Origin: Pannonibacter phragmitetus DSM 14782 | GTDB lineage: Bacteria > Pseudomonadota > Alphaproteobacteria > Rhizobiales > Stappiaceae | Assembly: GCF_000382365.1 (NCBI RefSeq) | Contig: NZ_KB908215.1 | Span: 992,001 to 1,056,000, forward strand | DNA: 64,000 nt | Direction: 5' to 3' | In this document: positions 53,304-64,000 of the stretch, piece by piece | Layout of the letters: each line of letters opens with the position of its first letter | Position numbering within the stretch: position 1 is the stretch's first letter | The notes under the pieces: model-generated | The model's input: the letters and a program-made list of their open reading frames with translations, nothing else | Database searches by the model: none | What the model was told of the DNA's origin: nothing | Program-made: the position numbers and the translations under genes

Positions 53304-53385
53304 TCTTTCCTTGTGACGCCGGGCCATGCGCCCGGCCCCTTCACCGACTGACGCCGGCCCTGTGGCCAGACGCGCGGGAGCATCC

Positions 53386-54935
<1,550 letters not shown>

Positions 54936-54939
<4 letters not shown>

Positions 54940-56051
54940 GTGCCGGTTCCCTGCCGCGCTGGATCGACTTTGGCCTGATCCCGCTTCTCAACCTCACTGC
55001 AGCCTTCCTCGTCTCCGGCCTTGTGGTGCTGCTGATCGGCGAGAACCCGCTGGATGCGGTTCAAGTGCTGATCTGGGGCTCGATCGGCTATGGCGAGGGG
55101 ATTGGCTTCACCCTGTTTTATGCCACGAACTTCATTTTCACCGGTCTTGCCGTGGCCGTGGCCTTCCATGCGGGGCTCTTCAACATTGGCGGCGAGGGTC
55201 AGGCCTATCTCGGCGGCCTCGGCGCTGCCCTTGCCTGCCTTGCGCTGGACCAGTATGCGCCGTGGTGGATCACTGTTCCGGTCGCGGTGCTGGCGGCAGC
55301 CTTCTTTGGCGCAGCCTGGGCATCCATCCCAGCATGGCTGCAGGCCAAGCGCGGCAGCCATATCGTCATCACCACCATCATGTTCAACTTCATCGGCACC
55401 GCGCTGATGGGTTATCTGCTGGTGAAGGTGATCAACAAGTCCGGCTCCATGCAGCCGGAAACCCGCACCTTTGCTGAAGGCGGGCAGCTGCCGCTGCTGG
55501 GGGATTTTTTCGGCACCAGCTTCTTCGGCTCGTCGCAGGTCAACCTTGCGGTCTTTCTGGCGCTGGCGGCCCTTGTGCTGGTGTGGCTGCTGATCTGGCG
55601 CACGCGGCTTGGCTATGAGATCCGCACCTTCGGTGCCAATCCCGCTGCCGCCGTCTATGCCGGCATTTCGCCGGTGCGCATCACCATCATCACCATGCTG
55701 ATTTCCGGCGGGCTCGCCGGGCTGATGGCCATCAACGAGCTTGTCGGCTCGCAGCACCGGCTGCTGATCGAATATGTTGCCGGCTACGGCTTTGTCGGCA
55801 TCGCCGTGGCGCTGATGGGCAGGGCGCATCCGGTGGGCATCATGCTGGCAGCCATCCTGTTCGGCATGCTCTATCAGGGCGGGGCAGAACTCGCCTTCGA
55901 AATGCCGGCCATCACCCGTGACATGATCGTGGTCATCCAGGGCCTCGTCATCCTGTTCGCCGGGGCGCTGGAATACATGTTCCGCCCGGCGCTGGTGCGT
56001 CTGTTCAGCTTCTCCGCCAAGCCGGCCGCTGCTGCCGGCAAGACGGCCTGA
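54936..56051 (+). CDS. Nucleoside ABC transporter permease 1
   Basis: 371 residues with about ten hydrophobic segments of the BPD_transp_2 family. Landmarks are FTGLAVAVAFHAGLFNIGGE and the EAA-like SGGLAGLMAINELVGS. The longer permease of the pair corresponds to NupP/YufP. It couples with the double ATPase to move nucleosides. It overlaps the ATPase gene by four bases and the second permease follows by 14 bp. Confidence 0.94.
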
Positions 56052-56065
56052 CGGGAGAACGAGCC

Positions 56066-57034
56066 ATGTTCGAGACCCTGATCCTCATCCTCGACTCCAC
56101 CGTCCGCCTGTCAGCGCCGCTGCTGCTGGCCTGCCTTGCCGGACTTTATTCGGAACGCTCGGGCATCGTCGACATCGGCCTTGAGGGCAAGATGCTGGGC
56201 GCCGCCTTTGGCGCAGCCTCCGTTGCCTTCATCACCGGCAATGCATGGGCCGGGCTTGGCGCGGGCATTGTGGTCGCGGTCGGCCTTGCGCTGATCCACG
56301 GCTTTGCCTCGATCACCAACCGGGGCAACCAGATCGTCTCCGGCGTTGCCATCAACTTCCTGGCGGCCGGGCTGACCGCCCTTCTGGGGCAAGCCTGGTT
56401 CAATCAGGGCGGACGCACACCGTCCCTGTCGGCTGGCGGGCGTTTTCTCGACATCGAACTGCCCTTTGCCGCCGCCCTCAAGGACGTGCCGGTCATCGGC
56501 TATCTCTATTTCGAGCTGATTTCGGGCCACAACATTCTCGTCTACCTCGCCTTCCTTGCCGTTCCGGCCACATGGTGGGTGCTCTACCGCACCCGCTTCG
56601 GCCTGCGTCTGCGCGCCGTTGGCGAGAACCCGGCGGCGGTGGATACGGCGGGCATCTCCGTCACCTTCCTGCGCTACCGTGCCGTGATCATGTGCGGCAT
56701 TCTCTGCGGCCTGGCTGGCAGCTATCTGGCGATTGCCCAGTCCTCCGGCTTCATCAAGGACATGACCGCCGGGCGCGGCTACATCGCGCTGGCGGCCCTG
56801 ATCTTTGCCAAGTGGAAGCCGGTGAACGCACTCTACGCCTGCCTCCTCTTCGGCTTCCTCGATGCCATGGCCATCCGGCTTCAGGGCCAGCAGGTTCCGG
56901 GCATCGGTGAGGTGCCGGTGCAGGTGTTCCAGGCCCTTCCCTACATTCTCACTGTCATCCTGCTGGCGGGCTTCATCGGCAAGGCCATTCCGCCCAAGGC
57001 CAGCGGCATCCCCTATCTGAAGGAGCGCACATGA
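56066..57034 (+). CDS. Nucleoside ABC transporter permease 2
   Basis: 322 residues with eight or nine hydrophobic segments, family BPD_transp_2. LYSERSGIVDIGLEGKMLGA and LRAVGENPAAVDTAGISVT are characteristic; it corresponds to NupQ/YufQ. It forms a heterodimer with permease 1. Its stop overlaps the cdd start by four bases, so uptake and the first salvage enzyme are coupled in translation. Confidence 0.94.
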   Translation: MFETLILILDSTVRLSAPLLLACLAGLYSERSGIVDIGLEGKMLGAAFGAASVAFITGNAWAGLGAGIVVAVGLALIHGFASITNRGNQIVSGVAINFLAAGLTALLGQAWFNQGGRTPSLSAGGRFLDIELPFAAALKDVPVIGYLYFELISGHNILVYLAFLAVPATWWVLYRTRFGLRLRAVGENPAAVDTAGISVTFLRYRAVIMCGILCGLAGSYLAIAQSSGFIKDMTAGRGYIALAALIFAKWKPVNALYACLLFGFLDAMAIRLQGQQVPGIGEVPVQVFQALPYILTVILLAGFIGKAIPPKASGIPYLKERT

Positions 57035-57420
57035 GCGCGGTGGACAAGCTCTTCGAGGCGGCAAAAGCTGCCCGCGAAAACGCCTATGCCCGGTACTCGG
57101 ACTTCAAGGTCGGCGCGGCGATCCTTGCCGCCGATGGCAAGATCTATCCGGGCTGCAACGTGGAAAACGCTGCCTATCCGCAGGGCGTCTGCGCCGAAGC
57201 CGGCGCCATCTCCGCCATGGTTCTGGCCGGTCAGCAGCAGATCGAGGAAGTGGTCGTCATCGCCGACGCCGCCCTCTGCACTCCCTGCGGCGGCTGCCGG
57301 CAGAAGCTGAAGGAATTCGCGGCCGGTTCCGTCAAGGTCCATATCGCCAATCTCGACGGCATCCGCCGCACCTTCACCATCGACGAATTGCTGCCCGCCG
57401 GTTTCCAGCTTCTCGACTGA
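57031..57420 (+). CDS. cdd: Cytidine deaminase
   Basis: 129 residues, the short tetrameric form. The zinc site is complete: GVCAEAGAI (Cys54 and catalytic Glu56) and CTPCGGCRQ (Cys86 and Cys89), with NVENAAYPQG for substrate binding. It converts cytidine and deoxycytidine to uridine and deoxyuridine. It is tightly linked to the transporter by overlap and precedes the phosphorylase gene by 46 bp. Confidence 0.97.
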   Translation: MSAVDKLFEAAKAARENAYARYSDFKVGAAILAADGKIYPGCNVENAAYPQGVCAEAGAISAMVLAGQQQIEEVVVIADAALCTPCGGCRQKLKEFAAGSVKVHIANLDGIRRTFTIDELLPAGFQLLD

Positions 57421-57466
57421 AGCGGACCGTTGAGGCTGAAACAGAACAACACAAGGGACGAACGCC

Positions 57467-58279
57467 ATGAGCAGCTATGGCAATGACTGCGCGGAAATCG
57501 TCCGCGCCGCCCGTCCGGGCAGCTACCGCATCGGCATGATCCTGGGCTCCGGGCTCGGTGAACTGGCGGGCGAAATGGAGAATGCGGTGCGCATTCCCTA
57601 CAGCAAGCTTCCGGGCTTTCCAGTCTCCACCGTTTCCTCCCACGGCAGCGAGCTGGTGGCGGGCGAGCTGGAAGGCGTGCCGGTGGTGATCCTCTCGGGC
57701 CGCGCCCACTATTATGAGAGCGGCAATCCCTCCATCATGCGCACGCCGGTCGAAACGCTGAAGGCGCTAGGCTGCGAGATCCTGCTGGCGACCAACGCCG
57801 CCGGGTCCCTGCGCGAAGAGGTGCAGCCGGGCAGCCCGATGCTGATCACCGACCACATCAACTGGTCCGGCCTCAATCCGCTGATCGGCGAGGAAGACGA
57901 AAAGCGCTTCCTCGACATGACCGCCGCCTATGACAAGGACCTGCAGGCCGCCATGCACCGCGCCGCGAAGGCCGATGGTCATGCGCTGGCAGAGGGCGTC
58001 TACATGTGGTTCTCCGGCCCGTCTTTCGAGACCCCGGCAGAGATCCGCATGGCGCGCATTCTGGGTGCTGATGCCGTCGGCATGTCCACTGTGCCGGAGG
58101 TGATCCTTGCACGGTTCCTCGGCATGCGCGTGGCCGCCATGTCGATCATCACCAATCTGGGCGCAGGCATGCAGGCCCATGGCCTGTCCCACGACGAGAC
58201 CAAGTCCGTCGCCAAACTCGGCCTTGCGCGCATGAAGCAACTTGTGCGCGGCTTCGTGAAGGAGATTTCCCATGGCTGA
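57467..58279 (+). CDS. Purine-nucleoside phosphorylase (trimeric type)
   Basis: 270 residues. IGMILGSGLGELAGEM, VPVVILSGRAHYYE and MWFSGPSFETPAEIRMAR match the trimeric (PNP/XapA) group that includes the catalytic Glu and Asn of human PNP. It splits (deoxy)inosine and (deoxy)guanosine with phosphate to base and (deoxy)ribose-1-phosphate. The stop overlaps deoC by eight bases. Confidence 0.94.
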   Translation: MSSYGNDCAEIVRAARPGSYRIGMILGSGLGELAGEMENAVRIPYSKLPGFPVSTVSSHGSELVAGELEGVPVVILSGRAHYYESGNPSIMRTPVETLKALGCEILLATNAAGSLREEVQPGSPMLITDHINWSGLNPLIGEEDEKRFLDMTAAYDKDLQAAMHRAAKADGHALAEGVYMWFSGPSFETPAEIRMARILGADAVGMSTVPEVILARFLGMRVAAMSIITNLGAGMQAHGLSHDETKSVAKLGLARMKQLVRGFVKEISHG

Positions 58280-59057
58280 TGCAGCCACCAGGGCGGAACT
58301 TGCTGCCCGTGCTCTCGCCCTTGTCGATCTGACGAACCTGAATGACGGCTGCACCGCCGCCGACATCGATGCGCTCTGCGCCCGCGCCGTGACGGAGCAT
58401 GGCCATGTGGCCGCCGTCTGCGTCTATCCCGCCTTCGTGGCGCAGGCGAAGGCAAAGCTGGCTGGAACGCCGGTGAAGGTCGCAACTGTCGTCAACTTCC
58501 CCGCAGGCGGCGTGGACACCCGCGCCGTGGTGGAAGAGACAGCCCGGGCCATTGCCGATGGCGCGGACGAGATCGACCTCGTGATGCCCTACCGCGCCTT
58601 CGTGGAAGGCCGCCGCGGCTTTGCCGAAGAGATGATCATCCGCGTCAAGGCCGCCATTCCGGCGCCGGCCCAGCTGAAGGTCATTCTGGAAACCGGCGAG
58701 ATCGGCGATCCGCTGCTGATTCATCAGGCCTCGCTCGTGGCCATTGCCGCCGGTGCCGATTTCATCAAGACCTCCACCGGCAAGGTGAAGGTCAACGCCA
58801 CGCTGGAAGCTGCCGAAATCATGCTGACGGTGATCGACGAAGTGCGCACCGAACAGCCCGGCCGTCAGGTGGGTTTCAAGCCTGCCGGAGGCATCCGCAC
58901 GCTGGACGAGGCTGCTGCCTATCTGGCGCTGGCCGACCGGATTCTGGGGCACAACTGGGCATCGGCGGCCACGTTCCGCTTTGGCGCCAGCGGGCTGCTG
59001 GATGCGCTTATCGACGTCATCAAGGGCGGCGCAGGCAGCGCACGCGAGGGATACTGA
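58272..59057 (+). CDS. deoC: Deoxyribose-phosphate aldolase
   Basis: 261 residues. The TIM-barrel aldolase shows [32 protein letters not shown] (Asp102) and [16 protein letters not shown], where Lys166 is the Schiff-base residue; [10 protein letters not shown] provides the second lysine. It cleaves 2-deoxyribose-5-phosphate to glyceraldehyde-3-phosphate and acetaldehyde. It starts inside the phosphorylase gene and ends one base before the deoA start. Confidence 0.97.
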   Translation: MADAATRAELAARALALVDLTNLNDGCTAADIDALCARAVTEHGHVAAVCVYPAFVAQAKAKLAGTPVKVATVVNFPAGGVDTRAVVEETARAIADGADEIDLVMPYRAFVEGRRGFAEEMIIRVKAAIPAPAQLKVILETGEIGDPLLIHQASLVAIAAGADFIKTSTGKVKVNATLEAAEIMLTVIDEVRTEQPGRQVGFKPAGGIRTLDEAAAYLALADRILGHNWASAATFRFGASGLLDALIDVIKGGAGSAREGY

Positions 59058-59058
59058 C

Positions 59059-60375
59059 ATGCTGGCACAGGAACTCATCCGCAAAAAGCGGGACGGCGGC
59101 CAGCTGACGCGGGAAGAAATCGCCTTCTTCGTCAAGGGCCTTGCCGATGGCAGCGTCAGCGAGGGGCAGGTTTCGGCGCTGGCCATGGCCATCTTCTTCC
59201 GCCGCCTGACCATTGACGAGCGCGTCTCCCTGACGCTGGCCATGCGTGACAGCGGCACCGTGCTGGACTGGTCCGATGTGGACGCACCGGTGCTGGACAA
59301 GCACTCTACTGGCGGCGTTGGCGACAACGTCTCGCTGATGCTGGCCCCTGCCCTTGCCGCCTGCGGCGCGGCCGTGCCGATGATCTCCGGACGCGGCCTT
59401 GGCCACACCGGCGGCACGCTCGACAAGTTCGACAGCATCCCCGGCTACAAGACCCAGCCGGACAATGCCCTGTTCCGCAAGGTGGTGAAGGAAGTGGGCT
59501 GCGCCGTCATCGGCCAGACCAGTGACCTTGCTCCTGCCGACAAGCGCTTCTACGCCATCCGCGATGTGACGGGCACGGTGGAGAGCATCGACCTCATCAC
59601 CGCCTCGATCCTGTCCAAGAAGCTGGCGGCGGGTCTGCAGGGCCTCGTGCTCGACGTGAAGTGGGGCACGGGCGCCTTCATGCAGAGCTTCGAGGACGCC
59701 AAGGCGCTCGCCGAAAGCCTCGTGCGCGTCGCCAATGGCGCCGGCCTCAAAACCACCGCCCTGCTGACGGACATGAACGAATCCCTCGCCTCTGCCGCAG
59801 GCAATGCGGTGGAAATGCAGAATGCCGTGGACTTCCTGAAGGGCGCCTCCATCGACAGCCGCCTGTGGGACGTGACCGTGGCGCAGGGCGGCGAGCTGCT
59901 GGCGACCGGCGGCATTGCCGAAAGCGCCCAGGAAGGCTGCAATCTGATGCGCGCCGCCTTTGAAAGCGGCCGTGCGGCAGAGAAATTCGCTGAAATGGTC
60001 ACCGCCCTCGGCGGCCCGGCGGACTTCATGGAAAAGAGCGAGCTCTATCTCGCCAAGGCGCCCGTCATTGCTCCGGTCTATGCGAAAGAGCCGGGCGTGG
60101 TCACCGGCGTTGACGCCCGCGCCATCGGCGTTGCCGTGGTGGAACTGGGCGGCGGCCGCCGTGTCGCTGCCGATGTGATCGACCCGTCGGTTGGCTTCAC
60201 GGAACTGGCCGGTATTGGTCACCGGGTGGATGCCGATGCGCCGCTCGCCATCGTCCATGCCGCCACCGAAGACGCCGCCCGCCGCGCAACCGAGGCCCTC
60301 AACGCCGCCTATCGCACCGGCGATTCCGGCAGCGTCGAGGACCACCCGATCGTGGCTGCCCGTATTGCGCCTTGA
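59059..60375 (+). CDS. deoA: Thymidine phosphorylase
   Basis: 438 residues from the ATG at 59059; the longer frame lies in deoC. The N-terminal all-alpha domain has [18 protein letters not shown] and the phosphate-binding [34 protein letters not shown] is the class signature. It splits thymidine or deoxyuridine with phosphate to base and deoxyribose-1-phosphate. One base separates it from deoC. A tandem hairpin array starts within its stop codon. Confidence 0.97.
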   Translation: MLAQELIRKKRDGGQLTREEIAFFVKGLADGSVSEGQVSALAMAIFFRRLTIDERVSLTLAMRDSGTVLDWSDVDAPVLDKHSTGGVGDNVSLMLAPALAACGAAVPMISGRGLGHTGGTLDKFDSIPGYKTQPDNALFRKVVKEVGCAVIGQTSDLAPADKRFYAIRDVTGTVESIDLITASILSKKLAAGLQGLVLDVKWGTGAFMQSFEDAKALAESLVRVANGAGLKTTALLTDMNESLASAAGNAVEMQNAVDFLKGASIDSRLWDVTVAQGGELLATGGIAESAQEGCNLMRAAFESGRAAEKFAEMVTALGGPADFMEKSELYLAKAPVIAPVYAKEPGVVTGVDARAIGVAVVELGGGRRVAADVIDPSVGFTELAGIGHRVDADAPLAIVHAATEDAARRATEALNAAYRTGDSGSVEDHPIVAARIAP

Positions 60376-60482
60376 GCGCGATACAAAGCATGAATGACAT
60401 CGCGCCATGAGGCGCGATACAGGGCAAGAATGACATCGCGCCATGAGGCGCGATACAGGGCGAAAATGGGATCGCGCCGTAA
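60375..60482. repeat. Three tandem 36-bp hairpin repeats after deoA
   Basis: Units start at 60375, 60411 and 60447; they are near-identical. Each junction forms ATCGCGCC, loop ATGA, GGCGCGAT (for example 60399-60418). The third unit has diverged. The first unit begins at the last base of the deoA stop codon. No spacers, so not CRISPR. Confidence 0.88.
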
Positions 60483-60547
60483 GGGGCGGTGTGAGTGGAA
60501 GATCCGGACTGGTTCGTCTGAGGTGTTTCATAGTGGCCGCAGCGCCC

Positions 60548-60695
60548 CTCTCCCCCCTTGAGGGGGAGATGTCTGCGTCAGCAGACAGAGGGGGGTGTCA
60601 GCGCCACCACACATGACAGCCTCTAGGCAGACTGGAGAGGCTGCATACCCCCCTCTGCCCCCTTCCGGGGGCATCTCCCCCTCAAGGGGGGAGAG
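60548..60695. repeat. 148-bp palindromic element, copy 2
   Basis: The same perfect 24-bp terminal inverted repeats as copy 1 (60548-60571 and 60672-60695) and the same inner CAGAGGGGGGT/ACCCCCCTCTG pair. The middle 50 bases differ between copies, while both keep the total length within one base. Confidence 0.8.
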
Positions 60696-60723
60696 GAACC
60701 GGGGCCGGTTCGGAAGCAAAGTC

Positions 60724-60776
60724 CCCCTCCCCCTCGTGGGGAGGGGTTAGGGGTGGGGGTGAGGCTGAAGCGCCGG
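60724..60776. repeat. GC-rich hairpin repeat, copy 2
   Basis: CCCCTCCCC (60724-60732), loop CTCGT, GGGGAGGGG (60738-60746), then after a GGGG-rich insert GGCTGAAGCGCCGG. It matches 20296-20333. Confidence 0.65.
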
Positions 60777-60884
60777 ATACTTGCTACGGATCATCACCTC
60801 CCTCAAGCCAAACGACAAGCAGCCGCAAGAGCTGCCGTGAAATGAGATGAGAGGCTTTGGCCTCGGGACAAAAGGAAACAGAGC

Positions 60885-62111
60885 ATGCCTCGCGCCATTC
60901 TCGTTGTGCTCGACAGTTTTGGCATCGGCGGTGCGCAGGATGCCGCGCGCTTCGGCGATGAGGGCTCCGACACGCTGGGCCATATCGCGGAACACTGCGC
61001 GGCAGGAGAAGGTGACAAGCCAGGCCTGCGCAGCGGGCCACTGCATCTGCCCAACATGAACCGCCTCGGCCTTGGCGCCGCCGCCACGCTTTCCACCGGC
61101 AAGACCCTGCCCGGCCTTGCGCCGGATCCTGCCCCCACGGGCCTCTGGGGCTATGCGGCGGAAGTGTCCAACGGCAAGGACACGCCGTCCGGCCACTGGG
61201 AAATCGCGGGCGTGCCCGTCGCGTTCGACTGGGGCTATTTCCCGGCCACCATCCCCACCTTCCCGGCGGAGATGATCGCCGCCATCGTGGCGGAGACGGG
61301 CATTCCCGGCATCATCGGCGACAAGCATGCCTCCGGCACCGAAGTGATTGCAGAACTGGGTGAGGAGCACCTGCGCACCGGCAAGCCGATCTTCTACACA
61401 TCAGCAGATTCCGTCGTGCAGATCGCAGCTCATGAGGAGGCCTTCGGCCTCGAAAAGCTCTATGCCCTGTGCGAAGCCGCCCGCAAGCATGCGGACCCTT
61501 ACAACATCGGGCGCGTCATCGCCCGGCCTTTCACGGGCAAGACTGCGGCAGACTTTGTGCGCACCGCCAACCGGCGCGACTACTCGGTGCTGCCGCCCGA
61601 GCCCACCCTTCTGGACCGGCTGACCGCCGAAGGGCGCAAGGTCATCGGTGTTGGCAAGATCTCCGACATCTTCGCCCATCAGGGCGTCACCAGGGTGCTG
61701 AAGGGCGCCGGCAACGGCCAGCTTCTCGACAAGACGCTGGAAGCCATGGACATGGCGGAAGACGGCGATCTCGTGTTCACCAACCTGATCGACTTCGATT
61801 CCCTTTATGGCCACCGGCGCGATGTGCCGGGCTATGCGGCGGCGCTGGAAGAATTTGACCGGCGCCTGCCGGAGCTGATGGCGAAGCTCAAGCCCGGCGA
61901 CCTGCTGCTGCTGACTGCCGACCATGGCTGCGACCCCACCTGGCGCGGTACGGACCACACGCGCGAGCATGTGCCGGTTCTGGGCTTTGCTCCTGGCATC
62001 GCTGGCCGCAGCATCGGCGGACGCAGCACCTATGCGGATATCGGCGAGACCATCGCCGAGCATCTGGGCATTGCCGCCGGGCGCCATGGCCGCAGCTTCC
62101 TGAGCGCCTGA
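60885..62111 (+). CDS. deoB: Phosphopentomutase
   Basis: 408 residues, typical. The alkaline-phosphatase-fold metal site is shown by [14 protein letters not shown] at the start and [19 protein letters not shown] near the end; [15 protein letters not shown] is the phosphopentomutase signature. It interconverts (deoxy)ribose-1-phosphate and -5-phosphate, feeding DeoC. It follows deoA in the same direction, beyond a 509-bp gap. A hairpin ends it at 62123-62146. Confidence 0.97.
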   Translation: MPRAILVVLDSFGIGGAQDAARFGDEGSDTLGHIAEHCAAGEGDKPGLRSGPLHLPNMNRLGLGAAATLSTGKTLPGLAPDPAPTGLWGYAAEVSNGKDTPSGHWEIAGVPVAFDWGYFPATIPTFPAEMIAAIVAETGIPGIIGDKHASGTEVIAELGEEHLRTGKPIFYTSADSVVQIAAHEEAFGLEKLYALCEAARKHADPYNIGRVIARPFTGKTAADFVRTANRRDYSVLPPEPTLLDRLTAEGRKVIGVGKISDIFAHQGVTRVLKGAGNGQLLDKTLEAMDMAEDGDLVFTNLIDFDSLYGHRRDVPGYAAALEEFDRRLPELMAKLKPGDLLLLTADHGCDPTWRGTDHTREHVPVLGFAPGIAGRSIGGRSTYADIGETIAEHLGIAAGRHGRSFLSA

Positions 62112-62122
62112 CTTTCCACCGG

Positions 62123-62152
62123 GAAGCGGCCTCCATGCGCCGCTTCTTCTTG
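62123..62152 (+). terminator. Hairpin after deoB
   Basis: GAAGCGGC (62123-62130) pairs with GCCGCTTC (62139-62146) over eight bases, followed by TTCTTG. Probably a terminator between deoB and add. Confidence 0.65.
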
Positions 62153-62247
62153 ACGCAGCGTGCGGCGGCGGGAACAACTTTGTCAGTGATTGAGCCGGGT
62201 CATGAAATGGACCCGGCAGGCAGCTTTCAAGGAAGGACGGGCGGCCC

Positions 62248-63243
62248 ATGGCAGTGCAGGAGCAGGTGCTCAAGGCGGAATTGCACTGCCATATCGAAGG
62301 GGCAGCCCCGCCCGCACTGGTTCAGAAGATCGCAAAGCGCGAGGAGATCGACGTTTCGTCGATCATCGACGCCAAGGGCCAGTACCGCTGGAGCGACTTC
62401 ACCACATTCCTCTCGGCCTATGACCTTGCCAGTTCCGTCTTCCGCCGCCCCGGCGACTATGCGCAGCTGAGCGAAACCTACTTCCGCATGCTGGCCGCCG
62501 AAGGGGCCATTTACGGCGAGATCTTCATCTCTCCCGATCATGCCACATCGGCGGGCCTCTCCTACCGCTCCTATGTGGAAGGATTGGCGGCAGGCCTTGA
62601 GCGGGCCAAGGCGGAGACCGGCATCGAAGGCCGGATGATCGCCGTTGGCGTGCGCCACTTCGGTGCGGCCTCGGTGGAGCGGGCCGCGAAAGAGGTTGTC
62701 TCCAATCCGCATCCGCTGGTCACCGGCTTTGGCCTTGCTGGCGACGAGCGCGAGGGCCATCCGGCCAATTTCGCCCGCGCCTTCCGCATGGCGGGCGAGG
62801 CCGGGCTGGGCCTGACCGCCCATGCGGGCGAGTTCGGCGGGCCGGAGAGCATCAGCGCTGCCCTCGATTTCCTGCGCGTGCGGCGCATCGGCCATGGGGT
62901 GCGGGCCATCGAAAGCCCGGCACTGGTGGACCGGCTGGCGGCAGAGCGGATCGTGCTGGAGGTCTGCCCCGGCTCGAATGCGGCGCTGGGGCTTTACCCG
63001 GTGCTGCGCTTCCACCCGGTCAACCTGTTGCGCCGGGCGGGCGTGCGCATCACCCTCAATTCGGATGATCCCCCCTTCTTCCGCACCACGCTGGGCCGGG
63101 AATACAGCCTGACCGCCAAGACCTTCAACTGGACGCAGGAAGACCAGCGCGTCTTCACCCGCACCGCCATCGAAGCCGCCTTCTGCGACAAGGCGACCAA
63201 GGAACGGCTGCTGGCCAAAGTGGACAACCAGAAGCTCAGCTAA
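62248..63243 (+). CDS. add: Adenosine deaminase
   Basis: 331 residues. Zinc ligands are visible in AELHCHIEGA (His-x-His), TAHAGEFGG (His and catalytic Glu) and LNSDDPPFF (Asp). RRIGHGVRA provides the catalytic histidine. It deaminates adenosine and deoxyadenosine to inosine forms that the purine phosphorylase can split. It completes the nucleoside salvage set. A two-sided terminator lies downstream. Confidence 0.95.
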   Translation: MAVQEQVLKAELHCHIEGAAPPALVQKIAKREEIDVSSIIDAKGQYRWSDFTTFLSAYDLASSVFRRPGDYAQLSETYFRMLAAEGAIYGEIFISPDHATSAGLSYRSYVEGLAAGLERAKAETGIEGRMIAVGVRHFGAASVERAAKEVVSNPHPLVTGFGLAGDEREGHPANFARAFRMAGEAGLGLTAHAGEFGGPESISAALDFLRVRRIGHGVRAIESPALVDRLAAERIVLEVCPGSNAALGLYPVLRFHPVNLLRRAGVRITLNSDDPPFFRTTLGREYSLTAKTFNWTQEDQRVFTRTAIEAAFCDKATKERLLAKVDNQKLS

Positions 63244-63281
63244 TTGATTGCGGGCATAGGGGATTGCAGCCGGAAAACAAA

Positions 63282-63307
63282 CTGCGGCCTTCCCCCTCAG
63301 GCCGCAG
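63282..63307. terminator. Bidirectional terminator between add and the MFS gene
   Basis: CTGCGGCC (63282-63289) pairs with GGCCGCAG (63300-63307). On the minus strand it is followed by TTTGTTTTCC, on the plus strand by CTTCCTTTTTC. It overlaps the MFS stop codon (63297-63299). Confidence 0.7.
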
Positions 63308-64000
63308 CTTCCTTTTTCTGCTGCTCTTCGTCCGAGCGCGGGTCCATGGCGGCGGTTTCCGGGGTGGACAGGCGGCCGGTGGTCAGAACCGGCACGAAGT
63401 CCGACTTCTCCGCAACACTGAGGCTGGCCCGCTGGGTCATGCGCCAGATGGTGAACAGCACCATCAGCAGATGCGACGCCGCTGTCACCTGGAACAGGGC
63501 GGAGGGTGAGCTGGCCGTCATCAGAGCCGCCGCCGCGATCGGTCCGATCATGGTGCCGGCACCATATAGCAACAACAGCCCGCCGCTGGTTTTCAGGAAC
63601 TCCCCCTGTGCCGCATGGTCATTGGCATGGGCGACGATGACCGGATACATGGAATAGATCATGCCGCCGAACAGCGAGACAAAGATGATCACCGTGGTGC
63701 TGCCGGGGGCGGAGAGCAGCGACAGGACAATTTCCACCACCATGGCGACCAGTCCCATGCCGATCAGCACGAGGCGGCGGTCGATGCGGTCGGAGATCAT
63801 GCCCACCGGCACCTGAATGAGAGCCCCGATCAGCAGCGACAGCGACATCATGATGGCGACATCCCCCACCTCAAGGCCGATGCGCCGTCCATAAACTGCG
63901 CCCAGCGTGCCGAAGGCGCCGTTGGAAATGCCGGTGAGAACCACGGCGACCACTGCGACCGGCGAATTCTTCCAGAGCTGGCGCGGGTCCAGCCTTGCCT
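63297..64000 (-). CDS. MFS transporter, C-terminal half (cut by window edge)
   Basis: At least 234 residues in an open frame that continues beyond the right edge; a GTG at 63953 is in frame, but the upstream codons (LWKNSPVAVVAVV) show the protein extends further. There are about six membrane helices. GVISDRIDRRLVLIGMG-like (here GMISDRIDRRLVLIGMG) is the MFS loop 8-9 motif, with FLKTSGGLLLLYGAGTMIGP in helix 11. The tail is very acidic and basic by turns (SDEEQQKKEAAA). Its proximity to add suggests, but does not show, a nucleobase or related substrate. Confidence 0.87.
   Translation of the reverse strand, partial: ARLDPRQLWKNSPVAVVAVVLTGISNGAFGTLGAVYGRRIGLEVGDVAIMMSLSLLIGALIQVPVGMISDRIDRRLVLIGMGLVAMVVEIVLSLLSAPGSTTVIIFVSLFGGMIYSMYPVIVAHANDHAAQGEFLKTSGGLLLLYGAGTMIGPIAAAALMTASSPSALFQVTAASHLLMVLFTIWRMTQRASLSVAEKSDFVPVLTTGRLSTPETAAMDPRSDEEQQKKEAAA

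Larger units (their letters stand above)
60376..60884. other. Repeat-filled gap between deoA and deoB
   Basis: No gene. It is packed with three repeat types: the 36-bp hairpin array (60375-60482), a 148-bp palindromic element (60548-60695) and a GC-rich hairpin (60724-60776). The remaining short stretch before 60885 must serve as the deoB promoter or leader. Confidence 0.7.

Noticed and set aside
60375-60482. Possible CRISPR array
   Set aside because: The 36-bp unit is continuous with no unique spacers and forms simple hairpins.

Overview
The window looks like chromosomal DNA of a GC-rich alphaproteobacterium of the Hyphomicrobiales (Rhizobiales). The evidence is the gene order rpmH-rnpA-yidC-engB-argB-(HAD)-...-dapD-...-dapE-...-truA-GNAT-fmt-def, a Caulobacter/rhizobial-type cpa/tad pilus locus, several DUF families common in this order (DUF1194, DUF1186, DUF2189) and palindromic intergenic repeats of rhizobial style. 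A Stappiaceae-like genus is a guess from general resemblance. I recognised almost every gene as a known family; no wholly new multi-gene system is evident. The less ordinary material is in regulatory and repeat structure and in a few broken or overlapping genes.

Layout. 1-2514: the start of an acyl-CoA dehydrogenase gene overlapping a class III CoA-transferase, with a divergent LysR regulator. 2518-4105: a small accessory patch at the 3' end of a tRNA-Arg(ACG) gene, holding truncated mobile-element and metabolic gene pieces and an AT-rich orphan lipoprotein gene. 4581-16643: an orphan histidine kinase, then housekeeping genes (ribosomal protein L34, RNase P protein, YidC insertase, EngB GTPase, acetylglutamate kinase, a HAD nucleotidase), a GcvA-like LysR gene, a DMT transporter, dapD and a chemoreceptor. 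16705-27611: a methyltransferase, dapE, small membrane proteins, truA, a GNAT, fmt, def, rmuC, and an NlpC/P60 - MarR - M17 aminopeptidase group.

27817-39584 is a complete Flp pilus (tad/cpa) locus: pilin, prepilin peptidase, CpaB, secretin CpaC, CpaD, CpaE, the ATPase CpaF/TadA, TadB and TadC on the minus strand, flanked by a TadD-like TPR lipoprotein and by a divergent set with a secretin N-domain protein and two TadE-like pseudopilins. TTAA-rich palindromes upstream of the cpaB and tadD genes resemble CtrA boxes. 39705-48567: a MaoC-phosphotransacetylase fusion with ackA, a periplasmic binding protein, DUF1186, HrpB helicase, and a coupled mgsA-glk pair. 48688-50677: two neighbouring DUF1194 (von Willebrand A) secreted proteins separated by a tandem array of 40-bp hairpin repeats.

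51198-63243 is a nucleoside uptake and salvage region. A SorC/DeoR-type regulator, frameshifted in this sequence at a run of seven Gs, precedes a BMP-type ABC transporter (binding protein, double ATPase, two permeases), then cdd, a purine nucleoside phosphorylase, deoC, deoA, and after a 509-bp repeat-rich gap deoB and add. Together they import nucleosides, deaminate cytidine and adenosine, split nucleosides with phosphate, and convert (deoxy)ribose phosphate to glyceraldehyde-3-phosphate and acetaldehyde. Two GGCAAANTTTGCC palindromes 21 bp apart upstream of the regulator are a candidate operator. The window ends inside an MFS transporter gene.
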